A DNA stretch of 33,114 bases, taken from contig CAKPZC010000022.1 of NCBI GenBank assembly GCA_934203355.1, positions 1 through 33,114 on the forward strand. Reading direction: 5' to 3'. The notes under the pieces are model-generated. The model saw only the letters and a program-made list of their open reading frames with translations, ran no database searches and was not told the DNA's origin. Both the position numbers and the translations under genes were made by a program. Shown one piece after another: positions 17,526 through 26,308 of this stretch. The stretch's first letter is position 1; every line of letters starts with the position of its first letter. Source of the stretch: an uncultured Prevotella sp. GTDB lineage: Bacteria > Bacteroidota > Bacteroidia > Bacteroidales > Bacteroidaceae.

Positions 17526-17675
17526 CTACAATACAAAGACTGTCTCGTCACCGCAAATATTGCGCACCTTCAGGCGCAACGGCTTATCTTCCGAAATAAT
17601 AGTGGCGTCCCAAAGGTCGCGGGGAATGGTGCACCTCGTCAATAAACACCGACATTTCTTATTCAGATGTAACAC
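17526..17675 (-). pseudogene. Possible remnant of a truncated gene
   Basis: On the minus strand a frame open for about 49 codons ends in TAG at 17526-17528 and carries a protein-like tail (TIPRDLWDATIISEDKPLRL then KVRNICGDETVFVL). No ATG precedes it; the first usable codon is a GTG just beyond the ATPase stop. It looks like the 3-prime end of a gene whose front was replaced when the ATPase gene arrived. I cannot name the parent family and a chance frame is possible. Confidence 0.25.
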
Positions 17676-17677
17676 TT

Positions 17678-19006
17678 TTAATTTTTATTTTCAAGTAGAA
17701 AAGCCATATATAGCGGGATTATTAATGTTTGCGGAGCGGTACCCACATTCACATCTCCCAATTTGATAGCTTGCGACACATGATATTTTTCAGGATGTGC
17801 AAGGATAGTCTTGGTACTCTTAATGTTTCCATTACTCGCCTTCACCTCTACCAATGTACACTCACCATTATATCTTGTAACAAAATCTATCTCCAATCCC
17901 GAATCCTTACGAAAATAATAGAGTTTGCGATTCATCTTACCAAATATGTCTGCTACAAGATTTTCAAAGATAGCCCCCTTATAGCCAAATAGATTGCCAT
18001 GCAGAATATCTGCAGCAGTACCAGGTTCAAGCATACTTATAAAAAGTCCAGTATCTGCCATATACACTTTAAATTGATCAGAAATGGCATTACCTTCAAG
18101 GGGAAGTTCCGTGGATAATAGGTTGTAGCAACGGCGGATAATACCAGCATCTTCTATCCATTGCAGGCTTCCTTGATAATCACGTCCTCTACCATTGGTG
18201 CGTACAGTAGCGTATGCGAATTTTTTATTTTCCTTACTCAACTGCCGTGGTATAGACTCGAAACATTCCCTAATACGTGATTTGTCTGCTTGTGGAGCAT
18301 ATTTCAACATATCTATTTTATATTCCTCGATAATGGCTTGTTGCATTCGCTGTACACTTTGCATATTATGGGTTTCTACAAACACGCTAACAGCTCTTGG
18401 CATTCCACCTACAATACAATATTGTAGCATCAACTGTCGCATTCTTTCGTGAATGGCTTCCTGTACTGGGGTCTTTTCTTCCAAACAACGATGCAGATAG
18501 TCAATAGTGATATCTTTAATGCCATTCACCCAAAGCCATTCTTCAAAATCCATTGGATACATATCAATTATTGTCTCATAACCTACAGGAATAGGCGCTT
18601 CTGACGAGGCTTTTGTATGATAACCACTTACTCCTAATAGAGACCCCGTACCTATGACATCATATCTACCATCTGTTTTGAAAAACTTCAAGGATGTACG
18701 AGCACGTGGACATTCCTGTATCTCGTCAAAAATTATACATGTCTTGCCAGATACAAAATTAGCATTGGGTATCAATGTAGATAGTGTCATACATAAAGTG
18801 TCTATGTCCAAACCACCATCAAACACAGACTTATACTCTGGATGTTGAAAAAAGTCAAGATATACTGTATACTCATAATTTTTGTGGGCAAAATCGAGTA
18901 CCGAGAATGTCTTTCCACATTGGCGACATCCTTTAATGATGAGTGGCATTTTATGCTCATCACTCTTCCATTCCTTTAGGATTTTCTCTATTTTACGTTT
19001 AAACAT
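17678..19006 (-). CDS. AAA ATPase with C-terminal DUF4143 domain
   Basis: In this 442-residue protein the Walker A motif GCRQCGKT is at 26-33 and Walker B IIFDEIQ at about 91-97. The sensor-like GTGSLLG block and the YPMDFEEWL segment typical of the AAA_14 family follow. The C-terminal half is a DUF4143 domain with a nuclease-fold signature: EIDF (Asp374) then VEVK (Glu387, Lys389). These proteins are abundant in Bacteroidota and archaea, often in many copies, and their role is not established. The gene is divergent from a second member of the same family (19385-20734), to which it is only distantly similar. Three 33-bp repeats lie 40-140 bp upstream of its start. Confidence 0.9.
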   Translation of the reverse strand: MFKRKIEKILKEWKSDEHKMPLIIKGCRQCGKTFSVLDFAHKNYEYTVYLDFFQHPEYKSVFDGGLDIDTLCMTLSTLIPNANFVSGKTCIIFDEIQECPRARTSLKFFKTDGRYDVIGTGSLLGVSGYHTKASSEAPIPVGYETIIDMYPMDFEEWLWVNGIKDITIDYLHRCLEEKTPVQEAIHERMRQLMLQYCIVGGMPRAVSVFVETHNMQSVQRMQQAIIEEYKIDMLKYAPQADKSRIRECFESIPRQLSKENKKFAYATVRTNGRGRDYQGSLQWIEDAGIIRRCYNLLSTELPLEGNAISDQFKVYMADTGLFISMLEPGTAADILHGNLFGYKGAIFENLVADIFGKMNRKLYYFRKDSGLEIDFVTRYNGECTLVEVKASNGNIKSTKTILAHPEKYHVSQAIKLGDVNVGTAPQTLIIPLYMAFLLENKN

Positions 19007-19044
19007 TTGAATTACAATTATTTATACAAACAAACCTCGAAGCT

Positions 19045-19136
19045 ACGCACGTTTTCCAAGGGACTTTTCTTGATAACACGCACGTTTTTCAAGGGACTTT
19101 TCGCTTAGTTCTGCCACTTTTTCAAGGGACTTTCGA
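19045..19136 (-). repeat. 33-bp phased repeat array A, three copies
   Basis: The core CAAGGGACTTTT starts at 19057 and 19090, with a third copy at 19123 that diverges at its end (plus-strand orientation), exactly 33 bp apart. On the minus strand, the direction of the adjacent ATPase gene, each unit reads AAAAGTCCCTTG followed by an A-run and, in two copies, ACGTGCG. The third copy is more degenerate. It sits at the expected promoter/operator position. Confidence 0.85.
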
Positions 19137-19271
19137 CTGCAAAGTTAGAATAAAATACTTAGAAAGCAATGATTAAGACGCAAAAAAAAATTACATAAGG
19201 ACAAGCTTACATATTTTGCAGCAAAACACGCCAACTCATGCCGAAAATGTGATTAATCCATTGACAGAATC

Positions 19272-19384
19272 GGAAAAGTGTAGTTTTAGCCTACCATTTT
19301 CATAGGAAAAGTGTAGTTTTCGCTTGTGTATTTCATAGGAAAAGTGTATTTTTGCAATAGTTATATAACAAGAAAAGTGTAATT
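19272..19384 (+). repeat. 33-bp phased repeat array B, four copies
   Basis: The core GGAAAAGTGTA starts at 19272, 19305 and 19338, with a fourth copy (AGAAAAGTGTA) at 19371, each exactly 33 bp from the last. Only the first 10-16 bp of each unit are well conserved. The last core ends 3 bp before the ATG of the ATPase gene, so the array covers the promoter and leader. Confidence 0.9.
19324..19354 (+). promoter_or_regulatory. Promoter embedded in repeat array B
   Basis: TTG (19324-19326), a 20-bp spacer and TATTTTTG (19347-19354) match the consensus. The -7 box is formed by the third repeat copy, and the fourth copy covers the short leader, so a protein binding the repeats would compete with polymerase. 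Confidence 0.65.
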
Positions 19385-20734
19385 ATGCTATACCGTAAAA
19401 TAGAAAACGACATTGTAAGTCACTTACAATCAAGAACTGACAAGATTCTGGTTATTGATGGTGCACGTCAGATTGGAAAGTCGTATATAATTAGAGAAGT
19501 TGGAAAGAAACTTTTTTCTAACTATATCGAGATAAATATGGAGACAGACAAGTTGGGCGACCGTATTTTTGCTGATGCAAGAACCAAGGACGATTTCTAT
19601 CTTGCGTTAAGTTCTGTTGCAGGCGACAGAATGGGAAGCAAGCAAGACACGCTTATCTTCATTGACGAAATACAGGCTTACGACCATCTCCTGACATTGT
19701 TGAAGTTTTTGCGCGAAGACGACAAGTTCACTTATATAGCCAGTAGCTCTCTTCTTGGCGTAACTCTTAAAATAACATCGTCAATTCCATTAGGCAGCAT
19801 CATCATCAAACACATGTATCCTATGGATTTCGAAGAATTTCTTATTGCCAATGGTGTAGGACAGTTGGTATTGGACACTATGCACCGGAATTTTGCCGAA
19901 CGCAAACAAATGCCGGATGCTATTCACAACAAATTGCTCGACCTATTCAAGAAATATCTACTTGTGGGAGGTTTGCCGGATGCTGTTAAAGAGTTTGTCA
20001 ACACTAAAAACATCACTACCGTAAGGAACATACAGAACAACATACACCATTTGTATGGTGTGGACGCAGCAAGATATGAGAAGACGCATAACCGTTTGAA
20101 AATACAACGTATCTACAGTATGATTCCCTCAAACTTGGAGAACAAGAAGAAACGGGTGATTGCCAAAGACATAGAAGACAAGAAAGGCAAACGTATGAGC
20201 GATTATGTTGAGGAGTTTGACTATCTCATATCATCAGGCATTGCCTTGGAAGTGAAAGCTATAAGCAAGCCGAGTTTTCCATTAATAGAAAATAGTGGAA
20301 AAAATCTTCTTAAGCTGTACATGAACGACGTGGGCATTTTGACAGGCATTTTCTTTGGCACAAACATAAAGGCCATTATGGACGACATGGCAAGCATCAA
20401 TCTTGGCTCTGTCTATGAGACGGTTGTGGCGCAGGAATTACGCGCACACGGATTCAACCTTTATTATTACGACAATAAGAAAACTGGCGAGGTGGACTAT
20501 CTCATCGACGACATGGTCAATCTGTCTGTCCTTCCACTGGAGATAAAGTCGGGCAAAGATTATCAGGTGCATAGCGCATTGGATAAGTTCCTGCATATTA
20601 AGGAATATAACATTCACCAGGCTTTTGTATTGTCGAATGCCAAGAATGTGGAAGTTAAGGACGGAGTGACTTATCTACCTATTTACTACATTGCGTGCAT
20701 TATGCCAGAAGGAAAAGTCATGCCAAAAATGTGA
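19385..20734 (+). CDS. AAA ATPase with C-terminal DUF4143 domain
   Basis: This 449-residue protein shows Walker A GARQIGKS at 26-33, Walker B LIFIDEIQ (Asp93, Glu94), an SSSLLGV sensor block, the family's YPMDFEEFL segment, and a C-terminal DUF4143 nuclease-like signature: GEVDYL (Asp371) then LEIKSG (Glu386, Lys388). It is a distant paralogue of the divergent gene at 17678-19006. The last residues (GKVMPKM) are encoded inside a 33-bp repeat that continues past the stop, and a near copy of the same repeat lies before the gene. A clear promoter overlaps its upstream array. DNA binding and self-regulation through the repeats are plausible but unproven. Confidence 0.9.
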   Translation: MLYRKIENDIVSHLQSRTDKILVIDGARQIGKSYIIREVGKKLFSNYIEINMETDKLGDRIFADARTKDDFYLALSSVAGDRMGSKQDTLIFIDEIQAYDHLLTLLKFLREDDKFTYIASSSLLGVTLKITSSIPLGSIIIKHMYPMDFEEFLIANGVGQLVLDTMHRNFAERKQMPDAIHNKLLDLFKKYLLVGGLPDAVKEFVNTKNITTVRNIQNNIHHLYGVDAARYEKTHNRLKIQRIYSMIPSNLENKKKRVIAKDIEDKKGKRMSDYVEEFDYLISSGIALEVKAISKPSFPLIENSGKNLLKLYMNDVGILTGIFFGTNIKAIMDDMASINLGSVYETVVAQELRAHGFNLYYYDNKKTGEVDYLIDDMVNLSVLPLEIKSGKDYQVHSALDKFLHIKEYNIHQAFVLSNAKNVEVKDGVTYLPIYYIACIMPEGKVMPKM

Positions 20735-20778
20735 TAAATGTAGTTAAAAGTCGTGCCAAAAATGTGATAAACACTATA
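20713..20778 (+). repeat. 33-bp direct repeat spanning the ATPase stop codon, two copies
   Basis: AAAAGTC(A/G)TGCC, then AAAAATGTGATAAA, begins at 20713 and again at 20746, 33 bp apart. The first copy encodes the protein's C-terminus and stop. A related single copy (TCATGCCGAAAATGTGATTA) lies at 19236, upstream of the gene. Confidence 0.85.
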
Positions 20779-20874
20779 TAATCCTTTGATAATCAGTTTC
20801 TTTACAGAAATCCCTATAAACATGGAAAGTATGCTTTTCGCCTTGCATGAAGAGTTGGCTGGAGCATAAAAACT

Positions 20875-20910
20875 AAAGGAGGTTGAGCTGTTTCCGCTCA
20901 ACCTCCTTTT
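20875..20910. terminator. Bidirectional terminator between the ATPase gene and alaS
   Basis: AAAGGAGGTTGAGC (20875-20888) and GCTCAACCTCCTTT (from 20896) form a 14-bp perfect stem with a 7-nt loop. A T run follows on the plus strand and a shorter A/T tract on the minus strand. It can end both converging transcripts. Confidence 0.85.
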
Positions 20911-20958
20911 ATTATATATTAGGCAACACTGATTATATTGCCTCTTGTTCTAATCATT

Positions 20959-23580
20959 TTACAGCTGTGCCAACTCAACCACCTTGTCTACAGCAGCCGA
21001 CAAGCCATCCTTGTTTTTGCCACCTGCCTGGGCAAAGTGAGGCTGACCACCGCCACCACCTTGGATAAGCTTGGCTGCCTCGCGAACCATCTGACCAGCG
21101 TTGAGTGAGTGTTCCTTAACAAGGTCGTCGCTCATTGCTACGTTAAGCATTGGTTTGTCGTTAGCTACAGTACCAATAACAGCAAGCAAATTCTCGGTTA
21201 CAGCCTGACGAAGCTTGAACATCAAGTCCTTGGCAGCAGCCGGCTCCATAGGCAACACGGCAGTGATAACCTTAACACCGTTCACCTCGCGAGCCTTCTG
21301 TATAAGCTCTGCTTTGGTGCGCTCCACAGCCTGAGCCTGGAACTGCTCGATGTTCTTCTTCATTGCATCGTGCTCCTCGATATACTTACCGATGACAGCC
21401 TGCAGGTCCTTTGCGTTGTTGAACAATGCACGGATGGCCTTCATGCCGTCCTCTATGTTATATATCAGCTCCTCACACTCCTTGCCAGTCTTTGCCTCAA
21501 TACGGCGGATGCCAGCGGCAACACTGCTCTCAGAGATAATCTTGAAGAATCCTATGCGACCTGTTGACTTTGCGTGAATACCACCACAGAACTCACAGCT
21601 CGGACCAAAGCGTACAACACGCACCTTGTCGCCATACTTCTCACCGAAGAGGGCAATAGCACCAAGCTTCTTAGCCTCCTCGAATGGAGTGTCGCGATGC
21701 TCGTCAAGCGGAAGATCTTGACGAATGAGGTCGTTGACAAGACGCTCTACCTTGCGGAGATCCTCGTCAGACACCTTAGTGAAATGAGAGAAGTCGAAAC
21801 GCAATGTTGTTGGCGATACGAACGAACCCTTCTGCTCAACATGGTCGCCAAGCACCTGCTTCAAGGCATAGTCGAGCAAGTGGGTAGCAGTGTGGTTTGC
21901 TGCAGATGCCTCACGAGCATCAACATCAACACAAGCCATGAAGTCGGCCTCCGGATTCTTAGGCAGAGCCTTAACGATATGGATTGACTGACCATTCTCG
22001 CGCTTTGTGTCGGTGATGGTAACTGTCTCGTCCTCGCTTACGAGAACACCATTGTCGCCTACCTGACCACCCATCTCACCATAGAAAGGAGTGTTGTCGA
22101 GTACAAGCTCGAAATATGTGTTCTTCTTCTGTGTCACCTTGCGATAGCGCAGGATATGACACTCGTACTCAGTGTAGTCGTAGCCTACGAACTGCTGCTC
22201 GCCCTCACGGAGTATTACCCAGTCGCTATTCTCTACAGCCGCAGCATTGCGTGCACGGTCTTTCTGCTTCTGCATCTCGGCATTAAACTCAGCCTCGTCA
22301 ACAGTAAAGCCATTCTCACGGCAGATAAGCTCTGTAAGGTCGAGCGGGAAACCGTAAGTATCGAACAAGCGGAATGCCTGAACACCGTCGAGCTGTGTCT
22401 TGTTCTGCTTCTTAAGCTCTTCCATTGCCGAAGAAAGGAGGTTGATACCCTTCTCAAGTGTGCGCAGGAATGAGTCTTCCTCTTCTTTGATAACGTGGAG
22501 GATAAGGTCGTGCTGAGCCTTGAGCTCTGGGAATGCCTCACCCATCTCACGGGTCAATACGGGGATAAGTTTATAGATGAATGCCTCCTTCTGTCCGAGG
22601 AATGTATAGGCATAGCGCACGGCACGACGCAGGATACGACGGATAACGTAGCCTGCCTTAGCGTTAGACGGCAGCTGACCGTCGGCGATAGAGAAGGCTA
22701 CAGCACGCAAGTGGTCTGCACAAACGCGCATTGCCACGTCGGTCTCCTCGCTCACACCATACTTCAAGCCTGTAATGGCCTCCTCTTCCTTGATGATTGG
22801 CTGGAAGATGTCGGTGTCGTAGTTGGAGTGCTTGTCCTGCATGGCACGAACCAGACGCTCGAAGCCCATACCAGTATCAATCACGTGCATAGGTAGCGGA
22901 ACGAGCGAGCCATTGGCCTTGCGCTCATACTGCATGAACACGATGTTCCAAATCTCGATAACCTGTGGGTCGTCCTTGTTTACGAGTTCACGTCCTGGAA
23001 TCTTGGCCTTCTCCTCGGGAGTACGTGAGTCGAGATGAATCTCTGAGCAAGGACCACAAGGACCTGTGTCGCCCATTTCCCAGAAGTTGTCGTGCTTGTT
23101 GCCGTTGATGATATGGTCGGCAGGCACGTGCTTTGCCCAATATGATGCAGCCTCATCGTCGCGTGAGAGTCCTTCTTCCTTGCAGCCCTCGAACACTGTG
23201 ACGTAGAGGTCGGCAGGATTAAGCTTAAGTACGTCTACGAGATATTCCCATGCATAGTCGATGGCTCCTTCCTTGAAATAGTCACCAAACGACCAGTTGC
23301 CGAGCATCTCGAACATGGTGTGGTGATATGTGTCGTGGCCTACCTCTTCGAGGTCGTTGTGCTTGCCGCTCACACGGAGGCACTTCTGAGTGTCGGCACG
23401 GCGGCGTGGTTCTGGCTCGCGTGTGCCGAGGATGATGTCTTTCCACTGGTTCATACCAGCATTTGTAAACATCAATGTTGGGTCATCCTTGATTACCATC
23501 GGAGCACTTGGCACGATGGTGTGTCCTTTCGACTCAAAAAACTTCTTAAACGAGTCGCGGATTTCATTAGCTGTCATCAT
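20959..23580 (-). CDS. alaS: Alanyl-tRNA synthetase
   Basis: The 873-residue length matches AlaS (E. coli 876). The N-terminal catalytic core shows [15 protein letters not shown] and [13 protein letters not shown]. The editing domain carries HTATHLL and the downstream [17 protein letters not shown] metal site, and the C-terminal C-Ala domain ends with the glycine-rich [14 protein letters not shown] block. It charges tRNA-Ala and clears mischarged Ser or Gly. Two Met codons stand at the start (ATGATG); I kept the first. A consensus promoter lies about 50 bp upstream, interlocked with that of the divergent MerR-type gene. It is a single-copy core gene with nothing unusual in sequence. Confidence 0.98.
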   Translation of the reverse strand: MMTANEIRDSFKKFFESKGHTIVPSAPMVIKDDPTLMFTNAGMNQWKDIILGTREPEPRRRADTQKCLRVSGKHNDLEEVGHDTYHHTMFEMLGNWSFGDYFKEGAIDYAWEYLVDVLKLNPADLYVTVFEGCKEEGLSRDDEAASYWAKHVPADHIINGNKHDNFWEMGDTGPCGPCSEIHLDSRTPEEKAKIPGRELVNKDDPQVIEIWNIVFMQYERKANGSLVPLPMHVIDTGMGFERLVRAMQDKHSNYDTDIFQPIIKEEEAITGLKYGVSEETDVAMRVCADHLRAVAFSIADGQLPSNAKAGYVIRRILRRAVRYAYTFLGQKEAFIYKLIPVLTREMGEAFPELKAQHDLILHVIKEEEDSFLRTLEKGINLLSSAMEELKKQNKTQLDGVQAFRLFDTYGFPLDLTELICRENGFTVDEAEFNAEMQKQKDRARNAAAVENSDWVILREGEQQFVGYDYTEYECHILRYRKVTQKKNTYFELVLDNTPFYGEMGGQVGDNGVLVSEDETVTITDTKRENGQSIHIVKALPKNPEADFMACVDVDAREASAANHTATHLLDYALKQVLGDHVEQKGSFVSPTTLRFDFSHFTKVSDEDLRKVERLVNDLIRQDLPLDEHRDTPFEEAKKLGAIALFGEKYGDKVRVVRFGPSCEFCGGIHAKSTGRIGFFKIISESSVAAGIRRIEAKTGKECEELIYNIEDGMKAIRALFNNAKDLQAVIGKYIEEHDAMKKNIEQFQAQAVERTKAELIQKAREVNGVKVITAVLPMEPAAAKDLMFKLRQAVTENLLAVIGTVANDKPMLNVAMSDDLVKEHSLNAGQMVREAAKLIQGGGGGQPHFAQAGGKNKDGLSAAVDKVVELAQL

Positions 23581-23627
23581 ATTTATATAAATATTGTGTA
23601 TTTTGTTTTTAAATTCTTCCTAAAACG

Positions 23628-23659
23628 TTTGCAAAGGTACGCTGTTTTGGTTATTTTTG
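23628..23659 (+). promoter_or_regulatory. Promoter for the MerR-type gene
   Basis: TTTG (23628-23631), a 20-bp spacer and TATTTTTG (23652-23659) give an exact consensus match. The TTTG abuts the -7 box of the opposing alaS promoter. Confidence 0.8.
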
Positions 23660-23663
23660 CAAA
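23632..23663 (-). promoter_or_regulatory. Promoter for alaS
   Basis: On the minus strand TTTG (23663-23660), a 20-bp spacer and TACCTTTG (23639-23632) give an exact consensus match. It shares almost the whole interval with the opposing promoter, so two polymerases cannot occupy both. Confidence 0.8.
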
Positions 23664-23683
23664 TAAATTAAACATTAAATATA

Positions 23684-23722
23684 TCATTGAATACCAACAA
23701 ATATGTCATTGAATACCAACAA
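23684..23722 (+). repeat. 17-bp direct duplication across a start codon
   Basis: TCATTGAATACCAACAA starts at 23684 and again at 23706, 22 bp apart. The second copy encodes residues 2-7 of the MerR-type protein; the first lies in the leader. It looks like a recent local duplication. Confidence 0.85.
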
Positions 23723-24050
23723 GAACGTTAAGCTCTACTATTCCATTAAGGAAGTCGCCGCCATGTTCGACGTGCGCGAGTCAACACTGCGTTACTGGGA
23801 GTCGGAGTTTCCATACCTCAAACCCAAGACAGTGGGGCAGAACGTGCGCCAATACACCGAGAAGGATATTGAGCAGATACGCGTAATTCACAACCTTGTG
23901 AAGGTGCGCGGATTCAAGATTGCGGCGGCACGCAAAATGCTCAACAAGAACCGAGCTGGAGTGGACAAGAACGCCGACATTCTCGCCACGCTCATAAGTG
24001 TGCGCGACGAGCTGAAGGAACTGAAAAAACATATGGACGGACTGGTGTGA
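23703..24050 (+). CDS. MerR-family transcriptional regulator
   Basis: The 115-residue protein has the MerR winged-helix DNA-binding domain: YYSIKEVAAMFDVRESTLRYWE (about 12-33) and the wing with VRQYTEKDIEQIRVI, followed by a short helical tail (ISVRDELKELKKHM) suited to dimerisation. No effector-binding domain or metal-binding cysteines are present, as in the small MerR-like proteins common in Bacteroidota. It is divergent from alaS and 29 bp upstream of the glycosidase ATG, so it could be co-transcribed with the latter. Its target is not known. The interlocked promoter with alaS would be an obvious site for autoregulation. Confidence 0.9.
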   Translation: MSLNTNKNVKLYYSIKEVAAMFDVRESTLRYWESEFPYLKPKTVGQNVRQYTEKDIEQIRVIHNLVKVRGFKIAAARKMLNKNRAGVDKNADILATLISVRDELKELKKHMDGLV

Positions 24051-24079
24051 CTTTTTTCTACAAACTTTTAAAAGTAACT

Positions 24080-26248
24080 ATGAAACTAAAACGTAATCTT
24101 CTAATTCTGCTTTCGGCACTCTTGTCGGCACAGATGTTCGCCGTAACGCCTATCGACGGTTTGCTGGAGCGCATCGACAAAGGAGCGTCGAAAAAGTTCG
24201 TAACAGAAACGGTGAGGTCGGACAGCGACTTCTTCGAAATATCGAGCAAGAACGGCAAACCGCTGATTCGGGGCAACAACTACGTGAGCATTGCATCGGG
24301 CATCAACTGGTATCTGAAATATCGTGCGGGAGTGCAACTCACGTGGAACTCCATGCACGCTCAATTACCCGACAAACTGCCTATTGCTGACAGCGTGGAA
24401 AGACATGCCACCAACATTCGCCACCGCTATTACCTCAACTACTGCACACTGTCCTACTCCATGGCGTTCTGGGACTGGAAACGCTGGGAACAGGAACTCG
24501 ACTGGATGGCACTGCACGGCATCAACCTGTGTCTTGACATTGTGGGTACAGACGTGGTGTGGCGCAACGTGTTGCTGAAACTCGGCTACTCGAAAGACGA
24601 GGCAAACCAGTTTATAGCTGGACCTGCATTTCAGGCATGGTGGCTGATGAACAACATCGAGGGATGGGGCGGACCAAACTCCGACCACTGGTATCGACAG
24701 CGCGAACAACTACAAAAACAGATTCTAAAACGCATGAAGGAGCTGGGTATCAACGCCTGTCTGCCTGGATATTCAGGCATGTTGCCACACGATGCGAAAC
24801 AAAGACTCGGACTCGACGTGGCTGACCCAGGACGTTGGAACGACTATAAGCGTCCGGCGTTCCTGCAACCTACCGACAAGCGATTTGCCGAGATTGCCGC
24901 CATATACTATAAGGAACAGCAACGACTCTACGGCAAAGCTGCCTACTTCAGCATGGACCCATTCCACGAGGGTGGCAACGTAGGCGATGTTGACTTGCGC
25001 GCGGCTGGCTCTGCCATAATGAACGCCATGAAGGCTGCCAATCCAGAAGCCGTGTGGGTGGTGCAGGCATGGGGAGCGTGTCCTTATCCCAACATGATAA
25101 AGCATCTGAAAAACGGCGACATGCTCGTGCTCGACCTCTACTCGGAAAACCGTCCGCAATGGGGCGACCCTGAGTCTACTTGGTATCGCAAGGAGGGATT
25201 CAACGGTCATAACTGGGCTTACTGCATGTTGCTGAACTTCGGTGGCAATGTGGGTATGTTCGGCAAGGTGCAACACGTGATCGACGAATACTACAAAGCG
25301 CGCCAAAGCCCGTTCGCATCAACCATGAAAGGCGTGGGACTGACGATGGAAGGCATCGAGAACAACCCCATCATGTATGAGCTGGTCATGGAGTTGCCGT
25401 GGCGCGAAACCAAATTCGACTGGAAAGAATGGCTCAACGGCTATGTGGAGGCACGCTATGGAAACACAGCCAACACCAAGGTGAGAGAGGCATGGATGCT
25501 GCTTGCAAAATCAGTTTATGGTGCCGGACCAAAGGTAACGGAGCAGGGTTGCCACGAGTCGGTGCTTTGCGCACGTCCTGCACTCGACGTCTACCAAGTG
25601 TCCACATGGTCGGAAATGGAGGAATTCTATAATCCCGACGACGTAATCAACGCCGCACGGCTCATGGTGGAGGCATCACACGAAGTAAAAGCCAACGCCA
25701 ACTTCTGCTACGACCTTGTCGACATAACACGCCAGGCAATAGCCGAACAGGCACGCTATGTCTACAACGAAGTGGTGGCTGCCTACAAGGCAAAGGACCG
25801 ACTGATGTTCAGCCACGCCACAAAGCGTTTTCTCGACATTCTACTACAGCAAGACCAACTGCTCTCGTCAATGCCCGACTTCATGGTTGGACGTTGGTTG
25901 CGCGACGCACGCAACTTGGGACTAAACGACCAGGAGCGCGACCACTACGAATGGAATGCTCGTGTGCAGATAACGACATGGGGCAACCGCAATGCCGCTG
26001 AGCGTGGCGGACTACGCGAATATGCCCATAAGGAGTGGAACGGTGTGCTTGCCGACTTCTACTATCCACGCTGGAAGGCTTACTTCGAAGCTCTCGAAGC
26101 TACACTCGACGGCAAGCCTATGCGCAACATCGACTTCTACGACATGGACGAGAAATGGACACTACGCCACAACGCCTACCCCTACGAGCCACAAGGCGAC
26201 CCGCTGCGGTATGCACAGAAAGCGTTTGAAAGTGTTTTCGGAAAATAA
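24080..26248 (+). CDS. Alpha-N-acetylglucosaminidase (GH89)
   Basis: The 722-residue protein has a signal peptide (MKLKRNLLILLSALLSAQMFA), then the three-part NAGLU architecture: a small N-terminal domain, a TIM barrel beginning near YYLNYCTLSYSMAFWDW, and an all-helical C-terminal domain. The presumed acid/base Glu297 (MDPFHEGGN) and nucleophile Glu424 (TMEGIENNP) are about 127 residues apart, close to the human NAGLU spacing. GH89 enzymes release terminal alpha-linked GlcNAc from heparan sulfate and mucin-type glycans, so a role in host-glycan foraging is likely. I preferred ATG 24080 over a GTG at 24047, because the latter overlaps the MerR gene and puts extra residues before the signal peptide. 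Confidence 0.95.
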   Translation: MKLKRNLLILLSALLSAQMFAVTPIDGLLERIDKGASKKFVTETVRSDSDFFEISSKNGKPLIRGNNYVSIASGINWYLKYRAGVQLTWNSMHAQLPDKLPIADSVERHATNIRHRYYLNYCTLSYSMAFWDWKRWEQELDWMALHGINLCLDIVGTDVVWRNVLLKLGYSKDEANQFIAGPAFQAWWLMNNIEGWGGPNSDHWYRQREQLQKQILKRMKELGINACLPGYSGMLPHDAKQRLGLDVADPGRWNDYKRPAFLQPTDKRFAEIAAIYYKEQQRLYGKAAYFSMDPFHEGGNVGDVDLRAAGSAIMNAMKAANPEAVWVVQAWGACPYPNMIKHLKNGDMLVLDLYSENRPQWGDPESTWYRKEGFNGHNWAYCMLLNFGGNVGMFGKVQHVIDEYYKARQSPFASTMKGVGLTMEGIENNPIMYELVMELPWRETKFDWKEWLNGYVEARYGNTANTKVREAWMLLAKSVYGAGPKVTEQGCHESVLCARPALDVYQVSTWSEMEEFYNPDDVINAARLMVEASHEVKANANFCYDLVDITRQAIAEQARYVYNEVVAAYKAKDRLMFSHATKRFLDILLQQDQLLSSMPDFMVGRWLRDARNLGLNDQERDHYEWNARVQITTWGNRNAAERGGLREYAHKEWNGVLADFYYPRWKAYFEALEATLDGKPMRNIDFYDMDEKWTLRHNAYPYEPQGDPLRYAQKAFESVFGK

Positions 26249-26277
26249 ATATGCGAGAAATAAAAAAGCCATCGGAT

Positions 26278-26308
26278 TTTTCACTTTTCACTTTTAACTT
26301 TTCACTTT
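26278..26308. repeat. 7-bp tandem repeat between converging genes
   Basis: Four near-perfect 7-bp units of the form TTTCACT (one copy reads TTTAACT) fill the gap and reach the stop codon of the sugar transferase gene. It is non-coding. No clear terminator hairpin is seen here. Confidence 0.7.

Larger units (their letters stand above)
19007..19384. other. Intergenic region between divergent ATPase genes
   Basis: The 378-bp gap holds two unlike 33-bp repeat arrays, one facing each gene, a single copy of a third repeat type at 19236-19257, and a promoter for the plus-strand gene. For the minus-strand gene I see only a weak -7 match (TTTGTTTG near 19028-19035). Confidence 0.7.

Noticed and set aside
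19045..19384. 33-bp periodic arrays as a CRISPR
   Set aside because: Only three or four copies, unit conservation grades off instead of alternating with fixed unique spacers, the two arrays differ, and there is no cas gene.
24047..24079. GTG start for the GH89 enzyme
   Set aside because: It overlaps the MerR stop and places 11 extra residues before a normal signal peptide.
26278..26308. 7-bp repeat as a phase-variation tract
   Set aside because: It lies after both converging stop codons and not in a promoter or reading frame, so changing its length should not switch a gene.
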